Made by a program: the position numbers and the translations under genes | From: Planctomycetota bacterium | Lineage (GTDB): Bacteria > Planctomycetota > UBA1135 > GCA-002686595 | NCBI GenBank assembly: GCA_021413885.1 | Contig: JAIOPM010000050.1 | Location: forward strand, 1 to 38,007 | Direction: 5' to 3' | DNA: 38,007 nucleotides | In this document: positions 16,259 through 24,256 of the stretch, piece after piece | How the letters are laid out: each line of letters opens with the position of its first letter | How positions within the stretch are numbered: position 1 is the stretch's first letter | The notes under the pieces: model-generated | The model's input: the letters and a program-made list of their open reading frames with translations, nothing else | Told to the model about the DNA's origin: nothing | Database searches by the model: none

Positions 16259-16921
16259 ATGTGGAAGCGCATTGTGCTCTGGAGCCTCGCCGTCATCGCC
16301 GTCCTCGCGGCGGCCGCGGTGTACTGGATCGGGCCGCGCAACGTCGTCGGCATGTTGCTCTACGACCGGCGTCGCGAAGGCGAATTGAAGGTCGGCGACG
16401 CCGCGCCCGACGTCACGCTGTCGCGCCTCGACGGCAGCGACACGCGGCTGCTCGACTTCCAGGTCGGCAAACCGTTGATCGTGATCTTCGGCAGCTACAC
16501 ATGACCGCCCTTCCGGCGTTCGGTCGAACGCATCCAAGAGATCCACACGCGTTTCGCCGAGCGCGCGACCTTCGTCACGATCTACATCAACGAAGCGCAC
16601 CCGACCGACGAGTGGCAGATGACGGTCAACGAGACCGAGGGCGTTTGCTACGCGCAACCGACGACGCTGCCTGAACGCCTGAAGGTCGCGCGCGATTTCG
16701 TCGCGTCGAAGAAGTACGCGATGCCGCTGTTGGTCGACGAGATGGAGAACCGCGCGGACGAGCTCTACGCCGGCTGGCCCGAGCGGCTCTACGTGATCGA
16801 CGAGAACAAGACGATCGCCTACAAGGGCGGACCGGGCCCGTTCGGCTACGAGCCTGACGAACTCGAGAGTTGGCTCGCCGCGCGCTTCCCCGACGTGCCG
16901 CCGCGCGCCGCGACCGAGTGA
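16259..16921 (+). CDS. Iodothyronine-deiodinase-like selenoprotein (in-frame UGA = Sec82)
   Basis: A 220-residue thioredoxin-fold protein read from the ATG at 16259 through a TGA at 16502-16504 to the TGA at 16919-16921. A membrane anchor lies at residues 5-24. The active-site block is IFGSYT-U-PPFRRSVERI; the known deiodinase motif is GSCTUPPF. The frame stays homologous on both sides of the TGA. Downstream are YINEAHPTDEW (109-119; the His of EAHPSDGW is essential in animal enzymes), a block aligned to the animal MDNNAN..Y region (DEMENRADELYAGWPERLYV), and IAYKGGPGPFGY (to 197). A hairpin follows the UGA (next feature). A TACACT box at 16244 could be the -10, giving an almost leaderless mRNA. 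Bacterial relatives are likely thiol/selenol reductases or peroxidases; deiodination is not implied. The two halves would otherwise be miscalled as separate ORFs. Confidence 0.9.
16502..16531 (+). promoter_or_regulatory. Putative bacterial SECIS element with its UGA codon
   Basis: After the TGA (16502-16504) come 11 nt, then GCGTTC (16516-16521), loop GGTC (16522-16525) and GAACGC (16526-16531). This is a perfect 6-bp stem inside the coding sequence. The first loop G is 18 nt past the UGA. In the characterised E. coli fdhF element the loop also presents GGUC at nearly the same distance, where SelB binds. SelA, SelB, SelC and SelD are not in this window and must be elsewhere for this to work. 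Confidence 0.8.
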
Positions 16922-17036
16922 GCCCGATGCTCCAACGGAATCCGCGGCTCGGCGGTCGTTGGAGAACGGCGCAACGCGCGAGCGCGTCCGGTACCGGAGG
17001 ACTACCCAGCTCGTTCATCGGCGGGCCGTCGGAGCG
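16922..17036 (+). other. Intergenic sequence after the selenoprotein gene
   Basis: 115 bases between the selenoprotein stop and the first MITE-like element; together with that element the gene-free stretch is 311 bases. I see no gene or clear terminator in it. Confidence 0.5.
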
Positions 17037-17202
17037 CTAGCAGTCCGTTGAAGAAGTGCTTGCGAGCGAAAAGTTGCCCGGCCGTGTCGGATCAAGGAGC
17101 GTCGCCGCAGGCGAATTCGTGAATTCGCCGAGGACGGCGTGACGCAGAGCCGGCGCGGCCGGGCGGCTTTTCGCCGCGATGACTTTTTCAACGGCCTGCT
17201 AG
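17037..17202. mobile_element. MITE-like element, copy 1 (166 bp)
   Basis: Bounded by CTAG on both sides. The left end CTAGCAGTCCGTTGAAGAAG and the inverted right end CTAGCAGGCCGTTGAAAAAG match at 18 of 20 positions. Inside is a 9-bp palindrome GGCGAATTC-GT-GAATTCGCC (17110-17129). It has no coding capacity. The body is nearly identical to copy 2 except for a block missing here. The element ends 30 bp before the ATG of the next gene, so its TGCTAGGGT end may act as a promoter part. Confidence 0.8.
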
Positions 17203-17232
17203 GGTCGACGAGCGAACGAAGGCTCCCCTGCG

Positions 17233-18441
17233 ATGAACGACCGATTCACGAACTCGCGACCTCTCGACGAGGGACGTCTGCGCTCTCTCGATATCGCGCG
17301 CGGCGTCGTGATGGTGCTGATGGCCGTCGATCACGTGCGCGTCTACGCGTCGGCCGAAGCGCTCGGCGGACTCGGGCAGATGTCCGCGTCGCTCTTCGTC
17401 ATGCGTTGGGTCACGCACTTCTGCGCGCCGGCGTTCGTGTTCCTCGCCGGAGTCGGCGCGGCGTTGCGGCGATCGGAGAGCAAGGGCGAGCTTGCCCGTT
17501 ATCTCGCCGTCCGCGGCGTGTGGTTGATCCTGCTCGAGTTCACCGTGGTCCGCGTCGCGTGGACGTTCAGCCTCGCGCACTACCCGTACTTCCTCGGAGG
17601 GGTGATCTGGGCGATCGGCGTGAGCTTGGTGGTGCTCGCGTTGCTCGTGCGCCTTCCGCGCGCCGCGCTGATCGTGTTCGGACTCGTCGTCGTCGCGGGA
17701 CACGACGCGTTCGATGCGCAGCGACAAGCGCTGGCCGCGAGCCTCCAAGACGATCGCTTCGCGTGGTTCTGGCAACTGCTCTGGTTCGGCGGCGACGTCG
17801 AGCTCGGAGCGACCGGCGCGCAGTTGGCGGTGCTCTATTCGATCGTGCCGTGGGTCGGAGTGATGGCGCTCGGCTACGCGTTCGGTCCGGTGATGAAGCT
17901 CGAGCCCGCGCGACGTCGCCGGATCTGCTTCGCGCTCGGCGGCGCGGCGCTCGCGGCGTTCCTCGTGCTGCGCGGCTTCAACGTCTACGGCAATCCGTGG
18001 CCGTGGACGTCGTCGCCGCGCGGCGCCTGGTTCACGGCGTTCTCGTTCGTCAACACCGACAAGTACCCGGCGTCGCTGCAGTTCGTGTTGATGACGCTCG
18101 GGCCGTTGCTCGTCGCGTTGCCGTGGTTCGAACGCGCACGCGGAGCGACGAGCGAAATCCTCGCGACGTTCGGCCGCGTGCCGTTGCTCTTCTACTTGTT
18201 GCACATTCCGTTGATCCACGGCCTCGCGATCGCGCTCGCGTTCGCGCGCACCGGATCGATCGACCCGTGGTTCTTCGCGAACCATCCCGCCGCGGCGCCG
18301 CCGACGCCGGACGGGCTCGGCTACGGAGTCGCGGCGATGGTCGCGTTGACGGCGTTCGCGGTCGCGTTGCTCTACCTGCCGAGTCGCGCGTACGCGACGT
18401 GGAAGCGGAGCGATCCGCGACCGTGGATGCGTCTCCTCTGA
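17233..18441 (+). CDS. HGSNAT-like (DUF1624/DUF5009-type) multi-pass acyltransferase-like protein
   Basis: 402 residues from the ATG at 17233. The family signature is RLRSLDIARGVVMVLMAVDH at the start of helix 1, followed by VRWVTHFCAPAFVFLAGVGA with its His and Cys. About ten membrane helices continue to the C-terminus (GYGVAAMVALTAFAVALLYLPS), then a short basic tail. This matches the heparan-alpha-glucosaminide N-acetyltransferase catalytic family, which moves acetyl groups across the membrane onto glycans; bacterial members modify cell-surface polysaccharides or remain uncharacterised. It stands alone, 66 bp before a glycosyltransferase in the same direction, which fits a polysaccharide-modification role. 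Confidence 0.8.
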   Translation: MNDRFTNSRPLDEGRLRSLDIARGVVMVLMAVDHVRVYASAEALGGLGQMSASLFVMRWVTHFCAPAFVFLAGVGAALRRSESKGELARYLAVRGVWLILLEFTVVRVAWTFSLAHYPYFLGGVIWAIGVSLVVLALLVRLPRAALIVFGLVVVAGHDAFDAQRQALAASLQDDRFAWFWQLLWFGGDVELGATGAQLAVLYSIVPWVGVMALGYAFGPVMKLEPARRRRICFALGGAALAAFLVLRGFNVYGNPWPWTSSPRGAWFTAFSFVNTDKYPASLQFVLMTLGPLLVALPWFERARGATSEILATFGRVPLLFYLLHIPLIHGLAIALAFARTGSIDPWFFANHPAAAPPTPDGLGYGVAAMVALTAFAVALLYLPSRAYATWKRSDPRPWMRLL

Positions 18442-18507
18442 AGTCGACCCGAAGAAGTCGATTCCGCGCGTCGTGCGCGGCGAGTAGGATCCGCGCGGCC
18501 GCAGGGC

Positions 18508-20256
18508 ATGCTCTCCGCGCTCTTCAACCGTATCCGTGGAGGTGGAACCTCCCTCACCGTCGGGCTGGTGCTCCTGACGGTCGCCGCGCTCGCGCTGCGC
18601 CTCGTCGGCATCGGACACGGACTGCCGCAGCGGCCTGACGACGACGATTCGATCCTGCTCGGGCAAGCGAGCGTCCTCCATCGCATCTGGACCGGCGAGG
18701 AGATCACCAAGCTCGAGCCGCTCTACTACCCGGTGTTGGTCGCGAGCTGCGCGGCCGTGCTGCGCCTCGAGGAGCCGATCGAACTCGGGCCCGAGGCGCA
18801 CACGCTCGACGAGCACCTCACCGCCGTCGCGACGCCGCACTTGCGGATGCGCATCCTGGTCGCGGTGCTGTCGGCACTCAGCGTGCCCGCGATGTACTGG
18901 CTCGCGCGTTGTTTCCTCGGACGCGGAACGGCGTGGCTCGCGGCGGCGTTCCTCGCGACCAATCTCCTTCACCTCGACTTCTCGCAACAAGCTCGGCCCC
19001 ACGCGCCGGCGGTGACGTTCGGCATCCTCGCGCTCGCGGCGATTCTGCGCGCGCGATCTAAGCCGGAGCGAGCGCGTTTCGTCGTCGCCGGCATTTGCGC
19101 CGGCCTCGCTTGCGCGACGTTGCAGACCGGCGCCGCGGTGTTGCTGCCGCTCGGACTCGTCGGCCTCGACGAACTGCGTCGCGGCGGGCGCGCGGCGTGG
19201 CCGAACTTGTTCGCGGCGGCGGTGCCGTGCGTCGTCCTGATCGCACTCGCCTACATGCACCCCCACTACCCGAGCAAGGGCGCGGCGCTCTTCTCGTACG
19301 AGCCCGGTCGCTTGCGCATCTCCGGCCATCCGGTCGACTTCGCGATGTTCGACGGCGGCGGCTTCGCGAAGCTCGCGCGCTTCCTCGCGTCGTACGATCC
19401 GGTCGCGCTCGCGTTCGCGTCGCTCGGCGTCGCGGCGCTCGCGTGGAGCGCGTATCGAGCGAACGGACGACGTCCTTCGGCGGACGCGGTGCTGCTCGGC
19501 GCGCACGCGATTCCGTATGTGCTCGTGTTCGGGCTCTTCAGCTGGATCGGCGATCGCTTCGCGTTGCCGTTGGTTCCGCACGTCGCGTTGCTGGCGGGCG
19601 TAGGCGTCGAGCGGCTCGCGAACGCGCTGCCGAACGCGTGGGGACGAGCGCGTCTCGCGCTGGTCGGCCTCGTCGCCCTCGCGCTGCCGACCGCCGCGTC
19701 GATCGGGCTCGACGCGCAGCGCACGCGCGTCGACACCGCGACGCAGGCCGCGCGTTTCGTCGAGGCCAACTTGTCGCCGAAGGACGACCTGCTCTTCCTC
19801 ACGTCGCGGGCGACATTGCCGTTGGCGTTGACCGCGGCGCCGGGCGATGCGTGGCCGACGTCGCACTGGTTCCTGTGGGAGTTCTACTTGCGCCGCTACG
19901 GCCCCAAGTTCAGCGACGTGCCGACGTGGACGACGCACCGCTTGGTCGCCGCGAACCGGCGCGAGGACGTCGAGCAACCGAAGCTCGGCGACGCGAGCGA
20001 TCCGCTCGCGCGCGCCGCGAATTGGCCGGTCGGGCGGCGTTGGGCCGTCGTCTCCGAGTACGTGATCGATCCGGCGACGGATCCGGAGCTCCTGGCGATC
20101 GCACGCACCGGCGCGCAACGCGTCGCGGCGTTCGGTCGCGGCTCGGCCGAGTTCGACGGTCCGCACGATCCCGAGGCGCTCGGGCGCGGCAGCCGATTCG
20201 CGCGCGCTCTCTTCGACGAGCGTCTCGGCCTCGAACTCGTCGTCTATCGTTGGTGA
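18508..20256 (+). CDS. GT-C fold membrane glycosyltransferase (PMT/ArnT-like)
   Basis: 582 residues from the ATG at 18508. Helix 1 (VGLVLLTVAALALRLVGIG) leads to an acidic first periplasmic loop (PQRPDDDDSILLGQA), which carries the catalytic-type Asp of GT39-related enzymes. About ten to eleven helices follow, with typical FLGRGTAWLAAAFLATNLLHLDFSQQARPH (the S-x-x-x-RPY/H site). A soluble C-terminal domain starts near residue 400 (AARFVEANLSPKDDLLFLTS). It should transfer a sugar from a lipid carrier to a surface glycan or protein. The next gene starts 10 nt after its stop, so the two form an operon. Confidence 0.8.
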   Translation: MLSALFNRIRGGGTSLTVGLVLLTVAALALRLVGIGHGLPQRPDDDDSILLGQASVLHRIWTGEEITKLEPLYYPVLVASCAAVLRLEEPIELGPEAHTLDEHLTAVATPHLRMRILVAVLSALSVPAMYWLARCFLGRGTAWLAAAFLATNLLHLDFSQQARPHAPAVTFGILALAAILRARSKPERARFVVAGICAGLACATLQTGAAVLLPLGLVGLDELRRGGRAAWPNLFAAAVPCVVLIALAYMHPHYPSKGAALFSYEPGRLRISGHPVDFAMFDGGGFAKLARFLASYDPVALAFASLGVAALAWSAYRANGRRPSADAVLLGAHAIPYVLVFGLFSWIGDRFALPLVPHVALLAGVGVERLANALPNAWGRARLALVGLVALALPTAASIGLDAQRTRVDTATQAARFVEANLSPKDDLLFLTSRATLPLALTAAPGDAWPTSHWFLWEFYLRRYGPKFSDVPTWTTHRLVAANRREDVEQPKLGDASDPLARAANWPVGRRWAVVSEYVIDPATDPELLAIARTGAQRVAAFGRGSAEFDGPHDPEALGRGSRFARALFDERLGLELVVYRW

Positions 20257-20266
20257 GCCGAGCCGG

Positions 20267-23200
20267 ATGACCGCGAACTCCTCCGACCGCGCCGCGCGAC
20301 GGCTGCTCTTCGCCGCGATCTTCGTCAGCGGTCTCGCCGGGCTGATGCACGAGATCGTGTGGGCGAAGATGTTGGTCTCGCTGATCGGCTCGACCGCGCA
20401 CGCGCAGGTCGCGGTGCTCGCGGTGTTCATGGGCGGCCTCGCGCTCGGCGCATTCGTTTTCGGGCGGCGTTCCGATCGCCGCGATCGACCGTTGGTGACG
20501 TACGCGCGTCTCGAGTTCCTGATCGCCGGCTACGGACTCCTCCTGCCGTGGATCCTCGCGGCGGCGGGCAAGGGTTACGAAGCACTCGCGCCGCGCTTGT
20601 TCGAGCACGGCGCGCTGCTCTTCGCGCTGCGCTTCCTCCTTTCGCTCGCGTGCGTGCTGCTGCCGGCGATCTGGATGGGCGGCACGTTGCCGTTGCTCGC
20701 GCGGTTCCTAGTCGCGCGCGTCGACGGCACGCGACCCGCGGTCGCGGGGCTCTACGCGATCAACAACCTCGGCGCGGTGCTCGGCGTCGGACTCGCGGGG
20801 TTCTGGACGCTCGCGGCGTTCGGGATCCTGCCGTCGCTCGCGGCGGCGGCGGCGATGAACGTGCTCGCCGGATTCCTCGCGTTGCGCGCGAACGCGCGGG
20901 CGAGCGCGCAAGTTCCGGAAGCTCCCGCCGAGAGCACGACGTCGGAAGCGCACTTCACGCCGACGCAGTACGCGGTGACCCTCGCCGCGCTCTTCGCGTG
21001 CGGCTTCTCCGCGATGGGCTACGAGGTGCTGTTCACGCGCGTGATCGCGTTGTCGTTCGGCTCGACGACGTACTCGTTCACCGTGATGTTGATGTCGTTC
21101 GTCACCGGCATCGGGATCGGCAGCGCGATCGTGTCGAAGCTGCGCGTCGAGCGACCGCTCTGGCTCTTCGGCGCGAGCCAACTCGCGGTCGCCGTCGCGT
21201 TGCTCGCGGTGACGCCGTGGGTCTCGCGGCTGCCGTACTGGACCGGACTGTTGCGCATCGAGCTCGGCACCGAAGGCGCGGCGTTCACGCTCGACCAGAT
21301 CGCGAAGTCGGGGATGATCCTGCTCGTCCTGCTCGTGCCGACGGTGTGCATCGGTTTCGGTTTCCCGTTGGTCGCGGCGATCCAGGCACGCAGCCCGGGC
21401 CGCGTCGGCGGTGCGGTCGGTTCGACGTACGCGTGGAACACGGTCGGCAACGTGTGCGGCACGGTGCTCACAGGGCTGTGGTTGTTGCCCGCGCTCGGCG
21501 TCGTCGGCGCGTTCCACCTCGAGCTCGCGCTCAACGTCGCCGCGGGCCTGCTGGTGCTCGCCGTCGCGAGCGAAGTGTCGTTCGCGCGGCGCGCCTCGAT
21601 CGCCGCGGTCGCGTGCGTCGTCGTCGCGGCGTACGCGTGGCTCGGTCAGGGCTGGATCGATCCGATCAATCGCTCGGTCGATCACCTGCGTCTGCGTGCG
21701 GGTCCGGATCCGCACGACACGCCGATCGCCAAGGCGCGCCACGCATCGTCGTCGTTCGCGACGTGGCAGCTCGCGTACGTGAAGCGGCCCGAGCAATACA
21801 CGCGCTACTTCTTCGGCGAGGACGCGAACGCGACGGTGATGACGTGGGGCGACGCGGAAGGCGTGACGTTGACCGTCAACACCAAGCCGGACGCGTCGAG
21901 CTTCACCGATCCCGCACAGAGCGACATCACCACGCAGATGTTGCTCGCGCACTTGCCGATGTTCTTCGCGCGCGAGACGCGCAGCGTGTTGGTGATCGGC
22001 CACGGCTCCGGCATCACCGCCGGGTCCGCGATGTTGCACGAGGTCGAGCGCGGCGACGTCGTCGAGATCTCGCGCGGCGTGCTGGAGTCCGACACGCTCT
22101 TCGCCGAATCCAACCACCACGTCCTCACCGATCCGCGCGTCCGCGTCTGGCAGGAGGACGGCCGCACGTTCATGCGCACCGCGCCGTGGACGTACGACGT
22201 GATCGTCTCCGAGCCCTCTAACCCGTGGATCGCGGGCATCGCCGGGCTCTTCACGCGCGAGTGCTTCGAGGAAGCGAAAGCGCGTCTCGCTCCGGGCGGC
22301 GTCCTGTGCGTGTGGTTCCACGAGTACGAGCAGAGCGACGCCTCGATCCAACTCGTGTTGCGCTCGATCGCCGCCGTCTTCCTGCACGCGACGCTCTTCG
22401 AGGTCCTGCTCGACGGCGACGTCGTCGTGCTCGCGTCGAACGAGCCGCTCGAGCCCGACTTCGCGCGCATGGAAGCGCGCTTCGAGCGGCCGGAGATCCG
22501 CCGCGACCTCGCGCGGCTGCACGCGTACGACCTCGCCACGTTGTTCCTGTTCCACGCGATCCCCGAGTCGCGCTTCGCCGAACTCGCGGGATCCGGACCG
22601 ATCAACACCGACGACCACCAACGGCTCGAGTCGATGGCTGCGAAGGCGCTCTTCCATCAGGAGACGTCGCACCTCGTGTGGCAACACCACGCGCTGCTCG
22701 AGCCGGCGGCGACGAGCGAGCAACTGCTCGATCGCTACGCGCGTTGGCGCGCGGAGCAAGGTGATCCGCTGTCGAAGGAGGAGCTCGAGAGCGTGCTGCG
22801 CCGCGCCCAACTCAGCCTCGGACCGGAACTCGGTCGCCCGTTGCTCGACGCGCTCGCCGTGCGCATCGCTGCTGCGAGTCCGCGCTCGAAAGCCGCGACG
22901 CGGGTCGCGCGCGGCGCGACGCCCGCGCTCGCGACGTTGGCGTCGACGGAAGCGATCGAACGCGGCATCGATCGCGTGCAGGCCGGCGACGTCGACGGCG
23001 CGCTCGCATGTTGGCGCCATGCGGCGAGCCTCGCGGAGACGCGGCCGCTCGTCATCGCGAACCTCGCGTTCGGCCTGAACGCGCGCGGCGCTTTCGACGC
23101 GGTGATCACCGGGCTCGAACGCGCGCTCGAGGATGCGCCGACGAGCGCCTTCCTCTGGTCGCTCGAAGCGCAACTGCTCGATCAAGCGGGCGAGATCCCG

Positions 23201-23500
23201 CGCGCCAAGACGAAGTACGAGAAGGTCGTCGAGCTCGACGCGCAAGACGCGTCGGCGTGGATGCGCCTCGGACAGATTTGCTTCGGCGAAGGCGAAGTCG
23301 CGCGAGCCACGGAGTGTTACGAACGAGCGCTCGCGTTGAGGCCCACCGATTGGAGCCTCGCCATCGACCTCGCGCGGATGCTGGCGCAAGTTCCCGGCGG
23401 ACGTTCGCGTGGAATGCAGGTGATCCAAGCGGCGCTGCGGATCCGGCCGGAGGATCCCGAGCTCTTGCGTGTGCGCGAAGCCGTGCGAGGCGGACAGTGA
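20267..23500 (+). CDS. MFS-like / spermidine-synthase-like fusion with C-terminal TPR repeats
   Basis: 1077 residues from the ATG at 20267. Residues about 10-480 contain two six-helix-like membrane halves (FVSGLAGLMHEIVWAKMLV and ACGFSAMGYEVLFTRVIAL show the repeated start). Residues about 570-770 are a Rossmann methyltransferase-like fold of the spermidine synthase class: VLVIGHGSGITAGSA, VVEISRGVLE, EDGRTFMR and VSEPSNPWIAG. The usual catalytic Asp of polyamine synthases is replaced by Glu in SEPSNPW, so polyamine synthesis is doubtful. The last ~170 residues are TPR repeats (about 900-1074), for instance ASAWMRLGQICFGEGEVARA. The family is common in planctomycetes and its function is unknown; the location among GT-C genes suggests a role in surface polymer traffic. 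Confidence 0.8.
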   Translation: MTANSSDRAARRLLFAAIFVSGLAGLMHEIVWAKMLVSLIGSTAHAQVAVLAVFMGGLALGAFVFGRRSDRRDRPLVTYARLEFLIAGYGLLLPWILAAAGKGYEALAPRLFEHGALLFALRFLLSLACVLLPAIWMGGTLPLLARFLVARVDGTRPAVAGLYAINNLGAVLGVGLAGFWTLAAFGILPSLAAAAAMNVLAGFLALRANARASAQVPEAPAESTTSEAHFTPTQYAVTLAALFACGFSAMGYEVLFTRVIALSFGSTTYSFTVMLMSFVTGIGIGSAIVSKLRVERPLWLFGASQLAVAVALLAVTPWVSRLPYWTGLLRIELGTEGAAFTLDQIAKSGMILLVLLVPTVCIGFGFPLVAAIQARSPGRVGGAVGSTYAWNTVGNVCGTVLTGLWLLPALGVVGAFHLELALNVAAGLLVLAVASEVSFARRASIAAVACVVVAAYAWLGQGWIDPINRSVDHLRLRAGPDPHDTPIAKARHASSSFATWQLAYVKRPEQYTRYFFGEDANATVMTWGDAEGVTLTVNTKPDASSFTDPAQSDITTQMLLAHLPMFFARETRSVLVIGHGSGITAGSAMLHEVERGDVVEISRGVLESDTLFAESNHHVLTDPRVRVWQEDGRTFMRTAPWTYDVIVSEPSNPWIAGIAGLFTRECFEEAKARLAPGGVLCVWFHEYEQSDASIQLVLRSIAAVFLHATLFEVLLDGDVVVLASNEPLEPDFARMEARFERPEIRRDLARLHAYDLATLFLFHAIPESRFAELAGSGPINTDDHQRLESMAAKALFHQETSHLVWQHHALLEPAATSEQLLDRYARWRAEQGDPLSKEELESVLRRAQLSLGPELGRPLLDALAVRIAAASPRSKAATRVARGATPALATLASTEAIERGIDRVQAGDVDGALACWRHAASLAETRPLVIANLAFGLNARGAFDAVITGLERALEDAPTSAFLWSLEAQLLDQAGEIPRAKTKYEKVVELDAQDASAWMRLGQICFGEGEVARATECYERALALRPTDWSLAIDLARMLAQVPGGRSRGMQVIQAALRIRPEDPELLRVREAVRGGQ

Positions 23501-23895
23501 GCACGCCGCGTCGCGTCGGCGGACCGCACGCCACTGAGCGTCGCGCGCGGCTGATCGAGCTCGCGCTCGCGCTCCCCGACGTCGAAGCGAGCGGCGAGCA
23601 ACACGTCAACTTCAAGGTGCGCGGGAAGAGCTTCGCGTGGTACGTCCACGATCACCACGGCGACGGCCGCGTCGCGTTGCACTGCAAGGCGAGCCCGGGC
23701 GCCAACAGCGCGCTCGCCGAAGTCCATCCCGAGCGTTTCCACGTCCCGGCGTACGTCGGCAAGCAAGGCTGGCTCGGCCTGTGGCTCGACCTCGCGAGCA
23801 TAGATTGGAACGAAGTCGCCGAGGTTTTGCGCGCGGCTCACGCGCTCGCGGCGCCGCGGCGACGGCCGAAGCGATCCCGCGAGTCCGGGCGCTGA
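23497..23895 (+). CDS. MmcQ/YjbR family (DUF419) protein
   Basis: 132 residues starting at the GTG at 23497, which overlaps the previous stop as GTGA. Visible family features are LALALPDVEASGEQHVNFKV near the N-terminus, RGKSFAWYVHDHHGDGRVAL, the LHCKASPGANSAL segment and VGKQGWLGLWLDLASIDWNEVAEVLRAAHALAA at the end. YjbR-type proteins have a CyaY-like fold and may bind DNA or act as small cytosolic adaptors; no reaction is established. Translational coupling to the MFS/synthase fusion says it is expressed with it, although the functions look unrelated. The basic tail RRRPKRSRESGR may help nucleic acid binding. Confidence 0.8.
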   Translation: MSTPRRVGGPHATERRARLIELALALPDVEASGEQHVNFKVRGKSFAWYVHDHHGDGRVALHCKASPGANSALAEVHPERFHVPAYVGKQGWLGLWLDLASIDWNEVAEVLRAAHALAAPRRRPKRSRESGR

Positions 23896-23990
23896 AGTGC
23901 GCGCGCGTTGCGCGATCGCGAAGCGCTTCGCGTAGGAGCGGCCGTGTCGCGCTTCGTGAACGGATTCGGAAGCTCGGCATCGATGGGCTG

Positions 23991-24216
23991 CTAGCAGCCC
24001 GTTGAAGAAGTGCCTGCGAGCGAGAAGTCGTCCGGCCGCGTCGGATCAAGGAGCGTCGCCGCAGGCGAATTCGTGAATTCGCCGAGGGGCAAGCCACGGT
24101 CCCGCGTCCGCGGGATCGCAACGACGCCGCGCGTCGTTGCGAAGAGGATCCCGCGACGCAGAGCCGGCGCGGCCGGGCGGCTTCGCGCCGCATTGACTTC
24201 TTCAACGGGCTGCTAG
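23991..24216. mobile_element. MITE-like element, copy 2 (226 bp)
   Basis: CTAG ends with perfect terminal inverted repeats over at least 20 bp (CTAGCAGCCCGTTGAAGAAG at both ends). It shares the body of copy 1, including the GGCGAATTC-GT-GAATTCGCC palindrome (24064-24083). It carries about 60 extra bases in the right half, which form a nested palindrome with CGCGGGATC/GATCCCGCG outside and CGCAACGACG/CGTCGTTGCG inside. It is non-coding and sits between a plus-strand gene end and the start of the next plus gene. Confidence 0.85.
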
Positions 24217-24256
24217 GCTTGGTCGTCCGGCGCGCCGAGCGCTGCGATTCCAAAGC

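Noticed and set aside
16502..16504. TGA as a nonsense mutation or sequencing error making a pseudogene
   Set aside because: It falls exactly on the Sec position of the deiodinase family, both halves are conserved in the same frame, and a hairpin with a GGUC loop follows at SECIS distance.
16619..16921. A separate small gene starting at the ATG at 16619
   Set aside because: It is the C-terminal half of the deiodinase-like fold and has no ribosome site of its own; it cannot fold as a domain alone.
17188..20430. A 1080-codon open frame on the minus strand opposite the acyltransferase-like and GT-C genes
   Set aside because: Its composition is Arg/Glu/Asp-rich low complexity with no domain; the plus-strand genes beneath have clear family motifs. 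It is a codon-bias shadow.
20708..23428. A 906-codon minus-strand open frame
   Set aside because: Same kind of shadow, opposite the MFS/synthase/TPR gene.
20267..23500. Calling this gene a spermidine synthase (speE)
   Set aside because: The catalytic Asp motif is replaced by SEPSNPW, and large membrane and TPR parts are fused; polyamine synthesis is not supported.
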